Shown: positions 24,244 to 33,834 of the stretch, piece after piece | How the letters are laid out: each line of letters begins with the position of its first letter | How positions within the stretch are numbered: position 1 is the first letter of the stretch | The notes under the pieces: generated by a model | Seen by the model: only the letters and a program-made list of their open reading frames with translations | Databases searched by the model: none | Told to the model about the DNA's origin: nothing | DNA from: Ulvibacter antarcticus | GTDB lineage: Bacteria > Bacteroidota > Bacteroidia > Flavobacteriales > Flavobacteriaceae | DNA: 64,000 nt | Assembly: GCF_003688405.1 (NCBI RefSeq) | Contig: NZ_REFC01000013.1 | Coordinates: 124,001 to 188,000 of the forward strand | Direction of reading: 5' to 3' | Program-made: the position numbers and the translations under genes

Positions 24244-26385
24244 TTAATCCTGACGTGCTGATCGTACTTTAGAAAGTTTTGCTTTCCAAACATCCAGTTG
24301 TTCCTTATGACGTGCTATATTATCATGAACTTCCTTGACCAATGGGTTGTTAGAATCAACATGCTGAAAGAAACCTAAGTTGTTTTCCAGTTGTCGGATT
24401 TCATTTTTACTTTCTTCTATCTTTTTGGAAATGTAAAATTGCTCGTTTTGTAATTTTCTCTCATCCTCCTGAGAAACCATAGAACTTAACTTGTTCTCAA
24501 ACTTAATGAGTTCAGTTTCATTCTTTCCGAGATCCAATTTGCCAAAAAGTCCGTCGAGCACTTTATTAAAGTCTTGCTCCACATTTCTTTTATTATAAGG
24601 GACTCTTCCAAGTTTTTTCCAATCTCCGATTTTAGATTTTATCGTTTTTAGATCTTCCTTATGGTCTCCGCTAAGATCGATAGATTTAAGTCCGTTAAGG
24701 AACTCTTTCTTATGTTCGTAATTTTCAAGTTCTTCCTTATTGGCCTCGTTTTTAAGTGCATGAAGTCTGTCAAAATAGTAATTACAGGCTCCTTTAAATT
24801 GCTTCCATATCTTGTCACTCTCTTTTCTTGGAACATGCCCAATCGTCCTCCAGTCACTTTGAATTTTCTTCATTAACGAAGTCACTGCTTCATGATCGTC
24901 GCTATCTTTGTTCTCTTCAGCAATCTTAATCAATTCCCGTTTCTTTTCTAAATTGGTATATTGATCTTTTTTGAGATTCTTGTAGAAATTATTCTTTTCG
25001 CGATTAAAATTTCTCGTAGTTTCTTTGAATTCGTTCCAAATCTCCTTGTTTTTGGTTCGGGGAACCTTTCCGGAAGCGAAATAAGTATCTCGCAAGGTCT
25101 GAACTTTTTTAATTGCATTTTGCCAGCCTTGATGACTAGGTTTTACATTCGAAATCGCCTCTTCAATCTGTGCGATGATTTGTTTTTTAGATTCGAAATT
25201 ATCTATAAAAGATGCTTCCAACTCCTTTTGGCTCTCAAAACGTTTATCGTGAATTACCTTGGTAGCTTCACTAAATTTATCCCAAACGTCATCCCTGTAT
25301 TCTTTCGCCACAGGTCCTATTTCTTCCTTCCACATTTTGTGAAGCATCTGTAATTCCCGGAATGCTTTGTTGATGTCAGTTTCCTGAGTAAGTTCCTGAG
25401 CGCGAATAATAAGCTTCAGTTTTTGATCGAGATTGTGTTTAAAATCCAAATCACGGAATTCTCTATTCAGATGAAGAAAATCATAGAAATTCTCTACATG
25501 ATGGTGATACGTATTCCAAACTGTATTGTATTTGTCGCGAGGAATAGGCCCGGCAACATGCCATTTTGCTTGTATTTCTTTAAAATGCTTATAGGTAGTG
25601 TTGATGTTTTCCTCTGCACTTAGAAGCCCCTTCAATTCTTCGACAAGCTCATTTCGCTTATTGAGATTTTCCTGAAGATCTCTTTTAAGATTTTTATAAT
25701 AACTGTTTCGCCTTTCTTTAAAATCAAAGTAGAGCGAATTAAATTCTTTCTTTTCGGGAGTGGAGTAGTGGAAGTCAATAATATTACCACCTCCAGCTAA
25801 AAATTCTTCCTTTTTATGCTCTAATTCATCCTGAAACTTTGCGTTGAATTCGGTCCGAATTTCTTCTACATCATGTTTAAGTTCCTGTACAGATTTCGAT
25901 TTAAGCAAGGACTCTAATTCCGAAATTAATTCCTTGGCAGAAAGTGTATGATAATCTTTTTGTGCTTTTTCTTCTACATCCTCATCTTCGTCTTCCTCTT
26001 CATCAGATGACGAAACTTCTTCTTCATCTTCTTCGGTTTCTATATTTTCGTCTTCTGAAACTTCAGTTTTATCAGTCTCCTTCTTAACGACTTTTTCTAT
26101 AGTATCTTCGGAAGGTTTTTCTTCTGTTTTAATTTCTTCTGAAATGTCTTTAGCTTCTGAAGCTTCTTCATCTTCAATTTTGCTTTCTACAGAAGATTTT
26201 TCTGCTACTACCTCTTCACCTTTGTTTGCGGTTTCTTTTGAAGAATTTTCTACTGCGGCATTTTCACCTTCGTTAGTGGTTTCTTCTGAAGCATCTTCTA
26301 CTACGGCATCTTCCGGTAAGCGCTGTTCTTCAGCCTTTAATTCAATTTCTTTTTCCGTCGGAATTTTTGCTTTTTCGTCTGACAT
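24244..26385 (-). CDS. DUF349 repeat protein with acidic N-terminal tail
   Basis: 713 aa when started at the Met in MSDEKAKIPTEKE (26385; three residues may precede it). The first 150 residues are low-complexity and Glu/Asp/Ser-rich. The rest is at least five helical DUF349 repeats, recognisable by recurrent W-x(6-9)-P-(R/K/Y) signatures such as KWHVAGPIPRDKYNTVW, DWRTIGHVPRKESDKIW and DWKKLGRVPYNKR, with coiled coil. DUF349 proteins are common in Bacteroidota and of unknown biochemical role. It is the first gene of a two-gene unit with the methyltransferase. Confidence 0.87.
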   Translation of the reverse strand: MSDEKAKIPTEKEIELKAEEQRLPEDAVVEDASEETTNEGENAAVENSSKETANKGEEVVAEKSSVESKIEDEEASEAKDISEEIKTEEKPSEDTIEKVVKKETDKTEVSEDENIETEEDEEEVSSSDEEEDEDEDVEEKAQKDYHTLSAKELISELESLLKSKSVQELKHDVEEIRTEFNAKFQDELEHKKEEFLAGGGNIIDFHYSTPEKKEFNSLYFDFKERRNSYYKNLKRDLQENLNKRNELVEELKGLLSAEENINTTYKHFKEIQAKWHVAGPIPRDKYNTVWNTYHHHVENFYDFLHLNREFRDLDFKHNLDQKLKLIIRAQELTQETDINKAFRELQMLHKMWKEEIGPVAKEYRDDVWDKFSEATKVIHDKRFESQKELEASFIDNFESKKQIIAQIEEAISNVKPSHQGWQNAIKKVQTLRDTYFASGKVPRTKNKEIWNEFKETTRNFNREKNNFYKNLKKDQYTNLEKKRELIKIAEENKDSDDHEAVTSLMKKIQSDWRTIGHVPRKESDKIWKQFKGACNYYFDRLHALKNEANKEELENYEHKKEFLNGLKSIDLSGDHKEDLKTIKSKIGDWKKLGRVPYNKRNVEQDFNKVLDGLFGKLDLGKNETELIKFENKLSSMVSQEDERKLQNEQFYISKKIEESKNEIRQLENNLGFFQHVDSNNPLVKEVHDNIARHKEQLDVWKAKLSKVRSARQD

Positions 26386-26475
26386 ATATTTCAATGTTAA
26401 AGTTCGTATTAATAAGGGTTCAAGATACTAACTACTGTGGAATTAGCAAAGCTAGGAGAGTTTTTTAAGGGTATT

Positions 26476-27207
26476 TTATGATTTCCAGATCGACCATGCC
26501 TTTTTTGCCTGATATTCGAGCATTTTCATTCCGTTGGTAACCCTTGCCCCTTTGGCATATCCTCGCTTAAGAAATTCGGTTTCACGAGGGTTATAAATCA
26601 GGTCAAAAAGTAGATGATCACTAGTTAAGAACTGATACGGAATCTGTGGATATTCATGCACTCTTGGAAATGTGCCAAGAGGGGTGCAATTAATTATGAG
26701 GAAATGGTTATTTAGTATATCACGATTCAGCTCATCATAGCTTAAAGAATCCTTCGATTTTTTTCTGGAAACAAAACGGAATGTAAATCCCATGGCATTG
26801 AGGACATAAGCAACCGCTTTGGAAGCGCCACCTGTACCAAGGATTAATGCGGTCTTTTCTTTGAATGGAAAATAATTGGAGAGGGCTTTTGCAAAACCAT
26901 AATGGTCGGTGTTATAACCCACCAGCCTTCCATCTTTTAAAATTTTTATCGTATTAACAGCACCAATTTCCTTGGCAACTTTATCAACTTTATTCAGCAA
27001 TGGAATCACCTCTTCTTTATAGGGGATGGTGATATTCAGGCCTTTTAATTCAGTTTCAGATTTTACAATTTGCAGAAGTTGAGAAATATTGTCCACATCG
27101 TAATTACGATAGGTATCCGGTCTTTTTTCCTGTTCAAATTTCAACGTAAAAAACGTCTTGGAGAATGAATAGCCTATGTCTTTACCAATTAATCCGTATT
27201 TAGCCAT
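26476..27207 (-). CDS. aroE: Shikimate dehydrogenase
   Basis: 243 aa. Converts 3-dehydroshikimate to shikimate with NADPH. Visible motifs: IGYSFSKTFF (shikimate-binding Ser pair), LNITIPYKEEV (catalytic Lys), YNTDHYGF (Asp), ILGTGGASKAVAY (NADP Rossmann) and NGMKMLEYQA. Its start overlaps the end of the DUF368 gene by 8 bases, so it is translated as part of that operon. Confidence 0.93.
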   Translation of the reverse strand: MAKYGLIGKDIGYSFSKTFFTLKFEQEKRPDTYRNYDVDNISQLLQIVKSETELKGLNITIPYKEEVIPLLNKVDKVAKEIGAVNTIKILKDGRLVGYNTDHYGFAKALSNYFPFKEKTALILGTGGASKAVAYVLNAMGFTFRFVSRKKSKDSLSYDELNRDILNNHFLIINCTPLGTFPRVHEYPQIPYQFLTSDHLLFDLIYNPRETEFLKRGYAKGARVTNGMKMLEYQAKKAWSIWKS

Positions 27208-28222
27208 TTTGGGGCGATTTCATTTTTTGGTACCAATCTAAGCTCAGTACAATGATTATCCCTACGAAAATAAAGAAAATCGCAACAAAGGTCTCGAAGG
27301 AAAATTCTGATGGTAAGTATCGATCATATCCATAAATAATTTCTCTTCCATTGGCGTCCAAAATGCTGTTTCCTTGACTATCCAACTTTAGCAATTTCGC
27401 TTTCCATGGCCAAACGACGCCTAAAGAACCCGCTATAAACCCTATAATTACAGCATAAGTTGCCTTTTTATAATGTTTCAATACGTATCCTAATAAGTGT
27501 GAAAGTGATACCAAGCCGGTTAAAGAGCCTAATGAGAAAACTGTTAGGACTTTTAAAAGTTCTATTCTTTCTGTGTTATTTATAAAACTAAAATCGGCTT
27601 GAACTAAATCTGCAAAAGTATCGAACAGTGCATTTACTGAATCAACAAGTAACAATACGTAATTACCTAGAAGTATTAGGATAAATGATCCAGATAGACC
27701 TGGAAGTGTCATTCCGGAAACACCTATCATTCCACAGAAAAAAACAAAGATTAGATTGCTATTTTCCTTGGCTGGTTCGAGAAAGCTTATGCTTACTCCA
27801 GCAATAATTCCGAAGAGCAGATAGGCAACATATTTCCGGTTCCATTCTCCAAAATCTTTGGCAATAAAGTAGATAGAGCCTATAATCATTCCGAAGAAAG
27901 CACTCCAAACATACAATTCGTAATTATCAATAAGGAAATCGAGAATCTTAGAAACACTAAAATAACTAATAATCATTCCCAGAATGAGCATTCCTAAAAA
28001 CTGACCATTAATATAATTGTAGAAACTCTTAAAGCGACCATTAAAAAGCAATTTAAAGGCTTTTCGATTGATCTTTTGAAGCGAATAAATAAACTCCTCA
28101 TAAAAACCGGCTACAAAAGCTACGACCCCACCAGAAACTCCAGGCACCTTATTCGCGGCACCCATCCCAAGGCCTTTTAAAACAAGCCAAAGCTTATCGG
28201 AAATGCTTCGCTCTTCACGCAT
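27200..28222 (-). CDS. DUF368 membrane protein (PopT-type polyprenyl-phosphate flippase), copy A
   Basis: 340 aa, eight or more membrane helices. The two internal DUF368 signatures are present: GMGAANKVPGVSGGVVAFVAGFYEE near the N-terminus and GMTLPGLSGSFILILLGNY in the middle. DUF368 proteins have been linked to recycling of undecaprenyl phosphate across the membrane. It is adjacent, with no gap, to a second DUF368 gene, and carries an extra 20-30 residue loop relative to copy B before the last helix. Confidence 0.87.
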   Translation of the reverse strand: MREERSISDKLWLVLKGLGMGAANKVPGVSGGVVAFVAGFYEEFIYSLQKINRKAFKLLFNGRFKSFYNYINGQFLGMLILGMIISYFSVSKILDFLIDNYELYVWSAFFGMIIGSIYFIAKDFGEWNRKYVAYLLFGIIAGVSISFLEPAKENSNLIFVFFCGMIGVSGMTLPGLSGSFILILLGNYVLLLVDSVNALFDTFADLVQADFSFINNTERIELLKVLTVFSLGSLTGLVSLSHLLGYVLKHYKKATYAVIIGFIAGSLGVVWPWKAKLLKLDSQGNSILDANGREIIYGYDRYLPSEFSFETFVAIFFIFVGIIIVLSLDWYQKMKSPQNG

Positions 28223-29194
28223 CTAAATGTCTTTTTTATTTACAGCAAGCCGCTCCAAAAGAAAAATAGTAGCGAAGCCAATTACTGTAAAAATAAGGGC
28301 GTATAGCAATTGAGGATCGGCATCATAGTTAGACGGTAGTATACTTCGCTCTAAAAATGGAACTTTTTCTCCCGAATGATTAAGCCTATATTCCAATACT
28401 TCTTTCCATGGCCATATCTTATTTAAAGCCCCAATCATAAAGCCAGTTAGTACAGCAAGCGTAAGGTTTTTATGATGCTTGAACATCCAATTTAATACTT
28501 TCGAAAAAACTTTTAAACCTGTAATAGCACCTGCCAGGAAGATTAGAATTTTAATCAAAGCATCCGAAAATAGTGCCCAATCCAAGGTAGAAATTCCATC
28601 ACTTAGTTGTGTAATGGTTCCAATAACAGATTTATATGCTCCAAGAAGTAATAGTATAAAGGCCCCCGATATTCCCGGCAATATCATTGCGATAATAGCC
28701 ACAAAACCGGCTAAGAACAAAAACCAACTACCATCAGTATCACTAATAGGCTTAGCTAAAGTGATCGCATAAGAAATTCCTGCAGCTATAATAAGCGCAA
28801 CAATTGTTACCGCTTTGCGATCTTCAATTTGTTTTCCAACATAAACGATACTAGCCAAAACAAGTCCGAAAAAGAAAGACCAGACCAAAATAGGGTGTTC
28901 GGCAAGTAACAAGGTAATAATTTTCGCCAACGATAATATGCTTATCGCGACTCCACTAAATAAGGCTAAAAGAAAATTGAGATTATATGATTTCCAGGCT
29001 GCTTTAAATCCATCTTTTTTCCAGATTTTGAAAAACCCCAGATCCAACTTGTGAATAGTTTCTATTAGTTCTTCATAGATTCCGGAGATAAAAGCAATGG
29101 TTCCGCCAGACACTCCCGGGACTACATCGGCAGCACCCATAGCAAGGCCTTTGGCAGTTATAACAAGGTACTGGAGAAAATTACGGGATGGCAT
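28223..29194 (-). CDS. DUF368 membrane protein (PopT-type flippase), copy B
   Basis: 323 aa, paralogous to the following gene. GMGAADVVPGVSGGTIAFISGIYEE and MILPGISGAFILLLLGAY are the canonical GVSGG/GISGA re-entrant motifs. The stop codon and the next start are directly adjacent (28223/28222). Two DUF368 copies in one operon point to a tandem duplication; they may work as a heterodimer or handle different lipid carriers, both inference. Confidence 0.88.
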   Translation of the reverse strand: MPSRNFLQYLVITAKGLAMGAADVVPGVSGGTIAFISGIYEELIETIHKLDLGFFKIWKKDGFKAAWKSYNLNFLLALFSGVAISILSLAKIITLLLAEHPILVWSFFFGLVLASIVYVGKQIEDRKAVTIVALIIAAGISYAITLAKPISDTDGSWFLFLAGFVAIIAMILPGISGAFILLLLGAYKSVIGTITQLSDGISTLDWALFSDALIKILIFLAGAITGLKVFSKVLNWMFKHHKNLTLAVLTGFMIGALNKIWPWKEVLEYRLNHSGEKVPFLERSILPSNYDADPQLLYALIFTVIGFATIFLLERLAVNKKDI

Positions 29195-29226
29195 ATTCTA
29201 TTTGTCTAATCCCAAAAATACACAAA

Positions 29227-30627
29227 TTAAAGTGAAGGTTTTTTGTGTTTCTTAATAATTTCTTTAACACTTTTCGACATAAAAACTTCTGGGAATAACT
29301 CCTCCAGGATCATAATGAACTCATGCTCGAAACAAAGGCCATTTTTTAAGTGATATTCACCTTTAATAGGCTCTGAAAGATTGTAATATACTCCGGCTAA
29401 ACGGAATTCTATTTCAGCACATTCTGGATAAAATTCGGCTGCCTGAAATAAATTATTTATGGCTGCTTCAAATTCTCCTAGTTTTATTAATATGTCACAG
29501 CGGGTCAGCCACGTGTCTAATTCATAGTTGCCAAGTTCGAGGGCGCGTCTAAAACCTACTTCTGCTTCTTCAAAGAAACTAAGTTTGTTATTAATCTTAG
29601 CATATCGCTTCCAGTACAATACGTTCTCACTATCAATATTGATAGCCTTATCAATATAATAAAGCGCTTTTTGGTAGTCTTTAGATTTGCAATAGAAGTC
29701 GGTAATGGCGATCCAACCCTTATCCAATAAAGAGTCTTCCTCTACACATTTGGTGTAAAACTGAAGCGCAAGTTCGCTTTTCCCCAGCTTCTCATAACAT
29801 TTCCCAATACGCAGTAGAGCGAAGGAAGTAGGATCATCGAGACCTAAGGTGATGGTATAACTCTCGATCGCATCTTCAAACCTTTTAAGTTTTTCTAAAA
29901 CTTTTCCTTTTTCAAGGTATGCACCTATAAAACTGTCATCACTAATGATGGCAAAATCGAAAGCAGCTAATGCCTTTTTAAAGTCTTTTAAAATATGATA
30001 TTGTTTGCCAACTTGATGCCAGGCTACCTCACAATATGGATTTTTGTTTAGAAAATCATTTAGATAATCAATGGCTTCTTGATTCTGGTCTAAAAATTCG
30101 AAACAGTAAATAATGTTGTATAAAGCCGAATAATCTCCTTCTTCGGCTTCAATACACTTCATAAAACTGTTTTTGGCGTTCTCGTAATCTTCCAAAAACA
30201 GGTATTCCATTCCTATTAATGACAAAACATCTGTTGGATCACTTGTCAATTCCAATGCTTTCTCTAACAACTGAATGGCATTTTCATGCGAATCTCTTCT
30301 GGAAAGTATATTGGCTTTTTGAATATAAATTTCTTCATTGGACTGCTCTATTAAATAAAGCTCGTCTAATAAATTGTCGGCAACGTCCAACTTGTTTTCA
30401 AAGATGTACATTTCAACCTGAAACAATCGTAAATTAGTCGAAGTGGGATGCTGCTCCAGTCCAAGTTTTGTCGCTTTCTTAGCTAGTGAGATTTTCCCAT
30501 TTTCAAGATAATGATGTATGATTTCTTCGAACTCATCGGAGTCGAAAAATAGCACACTATTAGTCTTAAGCATGGATTCAAAACGGGTAAGGGAGAAATT
30601 GTTATGCTCGTTAGGGCTCAATTGCAT
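29227..30627 (-). CDS. Tetratricopeptide repeat protein
   Basis: 466 aa built of about ten TPR units (ISLAKKATKLGLEQHPTS, ALYNIIYCFEFLDQNQEA, YLEKGKVLEKLKRFEDAI, ALLRIGKCYEKLGKSELA and others). No signal peptide, so probably a cytoplasmic scaffold. It starts the operon that includes both DUF368 genes and aroE. TPR proteins do not reveal a specific job on their own. Confidence 0.85.
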   Translation of the reverse strand: MQLSPNEHNNFSLTRFESMLKTNSVLFFDSDEFEEIIHHYLENGKISLAKKATKLGLEQHPTSTNLRLFQVEMYIFENKLDVADNLLDELYLIEQSNEEIYIQKANILSRRDSHENAIQLLEKALELTSDPTDVLSLIGMEYLFLEDYENAKNSFMKCIEAEEGDYSALYNIIYCFEFLDQNQEAIDYLNDFLNKNPYCEVAWHQVGKQYHILKDFKKALAAFDFAIISDDSFIGAYLEKGKVLEKLKRFEDAIESYTITLGLDDPTSFALLRIGKCYEKLGKSELALQFYTKCVEEDSLLDKGWIAITDFYCKSKDYQKALYYIDKAINIDSENVLYWKRYAKINNKLSFFEEAEVGFRRALELGNYELDTWLTRCDILIKLGEFEAAINNLFQAAEFYPECAEIEFRLAGVYYNLSEPIKGEYHLKNGLCFEHEFIMILEELFPEVFMSKSVKEIIKKHKKPSL

Positions 30628-30761
30628 ACGCAGCGGTTTAACTGTTTCTTCTAAAATAAAGATACTAATGTGAGGAGAAGTTCAATAGTTGTGCCGCTTT
30701 TGTTGTTAACACCTTTATCAACAAGGGTTTTATTCAATCAAACTATTGACTGTCAGTACAT

Positions 30762-31955
30762 TTAACGGGCTTTCCGATTTTCAATTTCATTTAGAACTTC
30801 CGTCACAATGGCACATCCTTCTATAATTTCTTCTTCGGAAATGGTTAAGGGAGGGGTAATTCGTACAGCACGAGCTTCAAAAAGTAGCCAAAATAGTACT
30901 AATCCACGCTTTTTACAGCTTAGAATTACTTCAGAAGCTATTTCTGATGAGTCAAAAAGTACCGCCAACATAAGGCCTCGACCTCTAATTTCCTTGATTA
31001 ACGGATGCTTCAGTTGTTTTCTGAACAATTTTTCCTTCGGGAGTGTCTGAGGTATCAAATCTGTTTCCGTGATTTCCTGAAGCGTCGCCAAAGCTGCAGA
31101 AGCGATCACCGGATTCCCACCAAAAGTGGTAATATGTCCTAACTTCGGATTATCCTGTAATAGCGACATCAATGCTTCCGAAGCTGTAAAAGCTCCAATA
31201 GGCATACCACCTCCCATACCTTTTCCCATTACGAGTATATCGGGGACAATTCCGAAGTGCTCAAAACTGAAAAGCTTGCCGGTTCTGCCAAAGCCCGGCT
31301 GAATTTCGTCCAGAATTAGCAAGGCACCCATTTCTTCACATCGTGATTTTACTCGTTTTAGATAATCGTTTTCCGGTTCAATAAATCCCGCGCCTCCTTG
31401 AATTGTTTCTAAAATGACAGCGGCGGTTTTATTGGTGATCTTATCTAAATTAGATACCTCGTTAAACTGAATAGGATAGCAATCGGGGAGTAAAGGTTCA
31501 AAAGCCTTTTTGCGTTCTTCAAATCCCATCACACTCATGGCACCCATGGTATTTCCATGATAGGCGTTCTGTGCATACAAAATCTCAGTTCTTCCGGTAG
31601 CCCTGCGCGCTAACTTCAGCGATCCTTCAATTGCTTCAGTGCCACTATTCACCAAATAGGTTGTTTTTAAAGGTTCCGGGAGCTGTTGTGCCAATAATTT
31701 TGCGAGTTCAACCGCAGGCTGCTGAATGTATTCGCCATACACCATAACATGTAAATAACGATCTAATTGTTTTTTAACAGCTCCAACGACTCTAGGATGA
31801 CAATGCCCTAAACTACAGGCAGAAACACCTGCCACAAAGTCTAAATGTTTGTTTCCTTTTGTATCATAAATATAAGAGCCTTTCGCATGCGATATCTCCA
31901 TCGCCAGTGGGTGAGGGGTAGTCTGTGCCTGATAGGTAAAAAAATCTTTTTTCAT
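30762..31955 (-). CDS. Class III PLP aminotransferase (acetylornithine-type)
   Basis: 397 aa. Shows the class III pattern: YIYDTKGNKHLDFVAGVSAC, STxAIEGSLKLAR-type phosphate site (NSGTEAIEGSLKLARR), LLILDEIQPGFGRTGKLFSFEHF, and the PLP-Lys in ILVMGKGMGGGMPIGAF. It may be an acetylornithine or succinyldiaminopimelate aminotransferase; the substrate cannot be set without phylogeny, and no arginine genes are adjacent. It starts 46 bases after the OstA-like gene. Confidence 0.88.
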   Translation of the reverse strand: MKKDFFTYQAQTTPHPLAMEISHAKGSYIYDTKGNKHLDFVAGVSACSLGHCHPRVVGAVKKQLDRYLHVMVYGEYIQQPAVELAKLLAQQLPEPLKTTYLVNSGTEAIEGSLKLARRATGRTEILYAQNAYHGNTMGAMSVMGFEERKKAFEPLLPDCYPIQFNEVSNLDKITNKTAAVILETIQGGAGFIEPENDYLKRVKSRCEEMGALLILDEIQPGFGRTGKLFSFEHFGIVPDILVMGKGMGGGMPIGAFTASEALMSLLQDNPKLGHITTFGGNPVIASAALATLQEITETDLIPQTLPKEKLFRKQLKHPLIKEIRGRGLMLAVLFDSSEIASEVILSCKKRGLVLFWLLFEARAVRITPPLTISEEEIIEGCAIVTEVLNEIENRKAR

Positions 31956-32001
31956 GATACTATTGGTAAAAGATTCACCGATGTTTCAAAGTGAAAGATA
32001 T

Positions 32002-33816
32002 TTAATTTTTATTTTCCTGCGTGTCGATAGGGTTGTCTTCGGAAGAATCCTGCTTCGGAGTTAAATCGCTTTCCGTTTCAACTTCATTTTCCCGCGTCAT
32101 AGGTTTGGGGTCGTCCGGATTAGTCTGAAGGTTTTTCGGAAGCAATTTGGAGGCTTCAGGAATGTTCATTTCGTCTTCAGGGACATCTTCAAAAAATTCA
32201 CCTTCATCTTCCGGTAATGGAATACCTGTTATTTTCGGTAATATCGGAGGGGGTTTATCCTTAAAAAGATCTTCCTTCCGAAGTAAACGTTCTTCGCCTC
32301 TCCATTTAAACCCAGAAAGTTGTCGCGCATTTTCAGGAAATTGAGAGGGCGGATATACCTTCCCATTGGCTTTCTTTATAAACCGGATTCCCGCAATTTT
32401 TTGCTCCTCCAAATACATTTGAATGGAACTCGACAAGGTGTTATTTATCCCAACCAGCTCCTGATCTTCATTCCTCGAATAAAAAATCACCTCTGCGTTT
32501 TTGTTGATATTTACAGTATCCAATTCGTTATTATGAAAGAGTCCAATGAGCCGTTCACCCTTCACCTGATTGTAACCGGCACTGTCTTTCTGAACTAAGA
32601 AAGCATTGTTAAATACCTTCAATGTGTCGAGTTTCTCGGTCACTTTATTCGAAAGCAAGTGAATCGTGTCTCCCGTCATCTGATTTTCGCCACTCCACAA
32701 TACCGGATTCCGAAGTAATTTGGTGATACCTGTTTTTTGATGCACGAAGATGGAATCGCACTTCCCACTGGTAGGATCTTCACCCGGTGCTCCGGGTTTA
32801 AACAAGCGTGCGCGATAAAATCCTTTTACAATCCTGTTGTCAGGTTTCCCTGTAACCTGTAAAGTATCGGCATGCACATAGACCGAATCTCTATCCTGAA
32901 GACTAACAGCAACTGCTCTTTTGGTGATAAAAACTGAATCTTTTTCGCGATACACCTCTGCATAATGACCACGGATAATACTTTCATTCACAGTGTCCAA
33001 GACCTTGATATTGTTGGTTGCGGAAGCGAAACTTCTGGTTCGGTCAAAGTAAATACTATCCCCATAAAGAATGCGGTTTTCGTAATCTACTCGTGAATTC
33101 TTCACAAAATAGCCGTTATCATTACGGGTATCGTAATAACCTCGCTCACAATAGACGGTGCTGGCATCGCTTACAATCGTAGATTCTCCATACAGATATG
33201 CACCTCCAGTGTCGGAATAGAAGTCTAATTGCTCAGAATTTACGGTGTATTTGGGATTATTAATTACAACTTTAGATAGGAATTGATACTTTTTAGTTTC
33301 AGCATAATACCTGCCAATCCTACTGGTAAGTGTGCTTGCGGTGTCCTTTACAATTCCTCCGGTGCGATAATATGCTTGTTGTTTAATCCTATCGAAGTAT
33401 AGTGTATCGGTTCGTAAGGTGGTTTTAGGTTCAGTTAATATTACATCACCACTTGCGAAGGCAAATTTTGTATTTCCATTATACTCTGCATAGCGACTAT
33501 TCATGGTCACTGTATCACCTTGTGTAATCTTTACAGATCCATAGGCTTTTACAAAATTGTCTTTAAGATATACAAAGGCCTGATCGCACCACATCTCGAC
33601 ACCTTCGTGCACAATATATACTTGTCCTTCGGAATCTTTGGTGTAAATAACCGCATCGGGTAATTCAGGTTTAATTTCCAGATAGCCAGATTGTATATCT
33701 ACTTTTTGCTTCGGAGGAGCTGTCTGCGCCTGAAGCACGCTTCCGAAGAGTAAAAATATAAGGAATACGTAGGTTGAGACTTTCAAAAAGCTTTTGTTTA
33801 ATTGAATTAACACCAA
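32002..33816 (-). CDS. OstA/LptA-like LPS transport protein
   Basis: 604 aa with a signal peptide (about residues 8-31, cleaved near AQTAPP). The body is beta-jellyroll repeats of OstA type: YLEIKPELPDAVIYTKDSEG, YGSVKITQGDTVTMNSRYAEYNGN, FASGDVILTEPKTTLRTDTLYFDR. The C-terminal 80 residues are acidic and Pro-rich. In Bacteroidota such large OstA-like proteins are thought to bridge LPS across the periplasm. It follows purA by 18 bases. Confidence 0.85.
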   Translation of the reverse strand: MVLIQLNKSFLKVSTYVFLIFLLFGSVLQAQTAPPKQKVDIQSGYLEIKPELPDAVIYTKDSEGQVYIVHEGVEMWCDQAFVYLKDNFVKAYGSVKITQGDTVTMNSRYAEYNGNTKFAFASGDVILTEPKTTLRTDTLYFDRIKQQAYYRTGGIVKDTASTLTSRIGRYYAETKKYQFLSKVVINNPKYTVNSEQLDFYSDTGGAYLYGESTIVSDASTVYCERGYYDTRNDNGYFVKNSRVDYENRILYGDSIYFDRTRSFASATNNIKVLDTVNESIIRGHYAEVYREKDSVFITKRAVAVSLQDRDSVYVHADTLQVTGKPDNRIVKGFYRARLFKPGAPGEDPTSGKCDSIFVHQKTGITKLLRNPVLWSGENQMTGDTIHLLSNKVTEKLDTLKVFNNAFLVQKDSAGYNQVKGERLIGLFHNNELDTVNINKNAEVIFYSRNEDQELVGINNTLSSSIQMYLEEQKIAGIRFIKKANGKVYPPSQFPENARQLSGFKWRGEERLLRKEDLFKDKPPPILPKITGIPLPEDEGEFFEDVPEDEMNIPEASKLLPKNLQTNPDDPKPMTRENEVETESDLTPKQDSSEDNPIDTQENKN

Positions 33817-33834
33817 CTACCTAATAAATATTGT

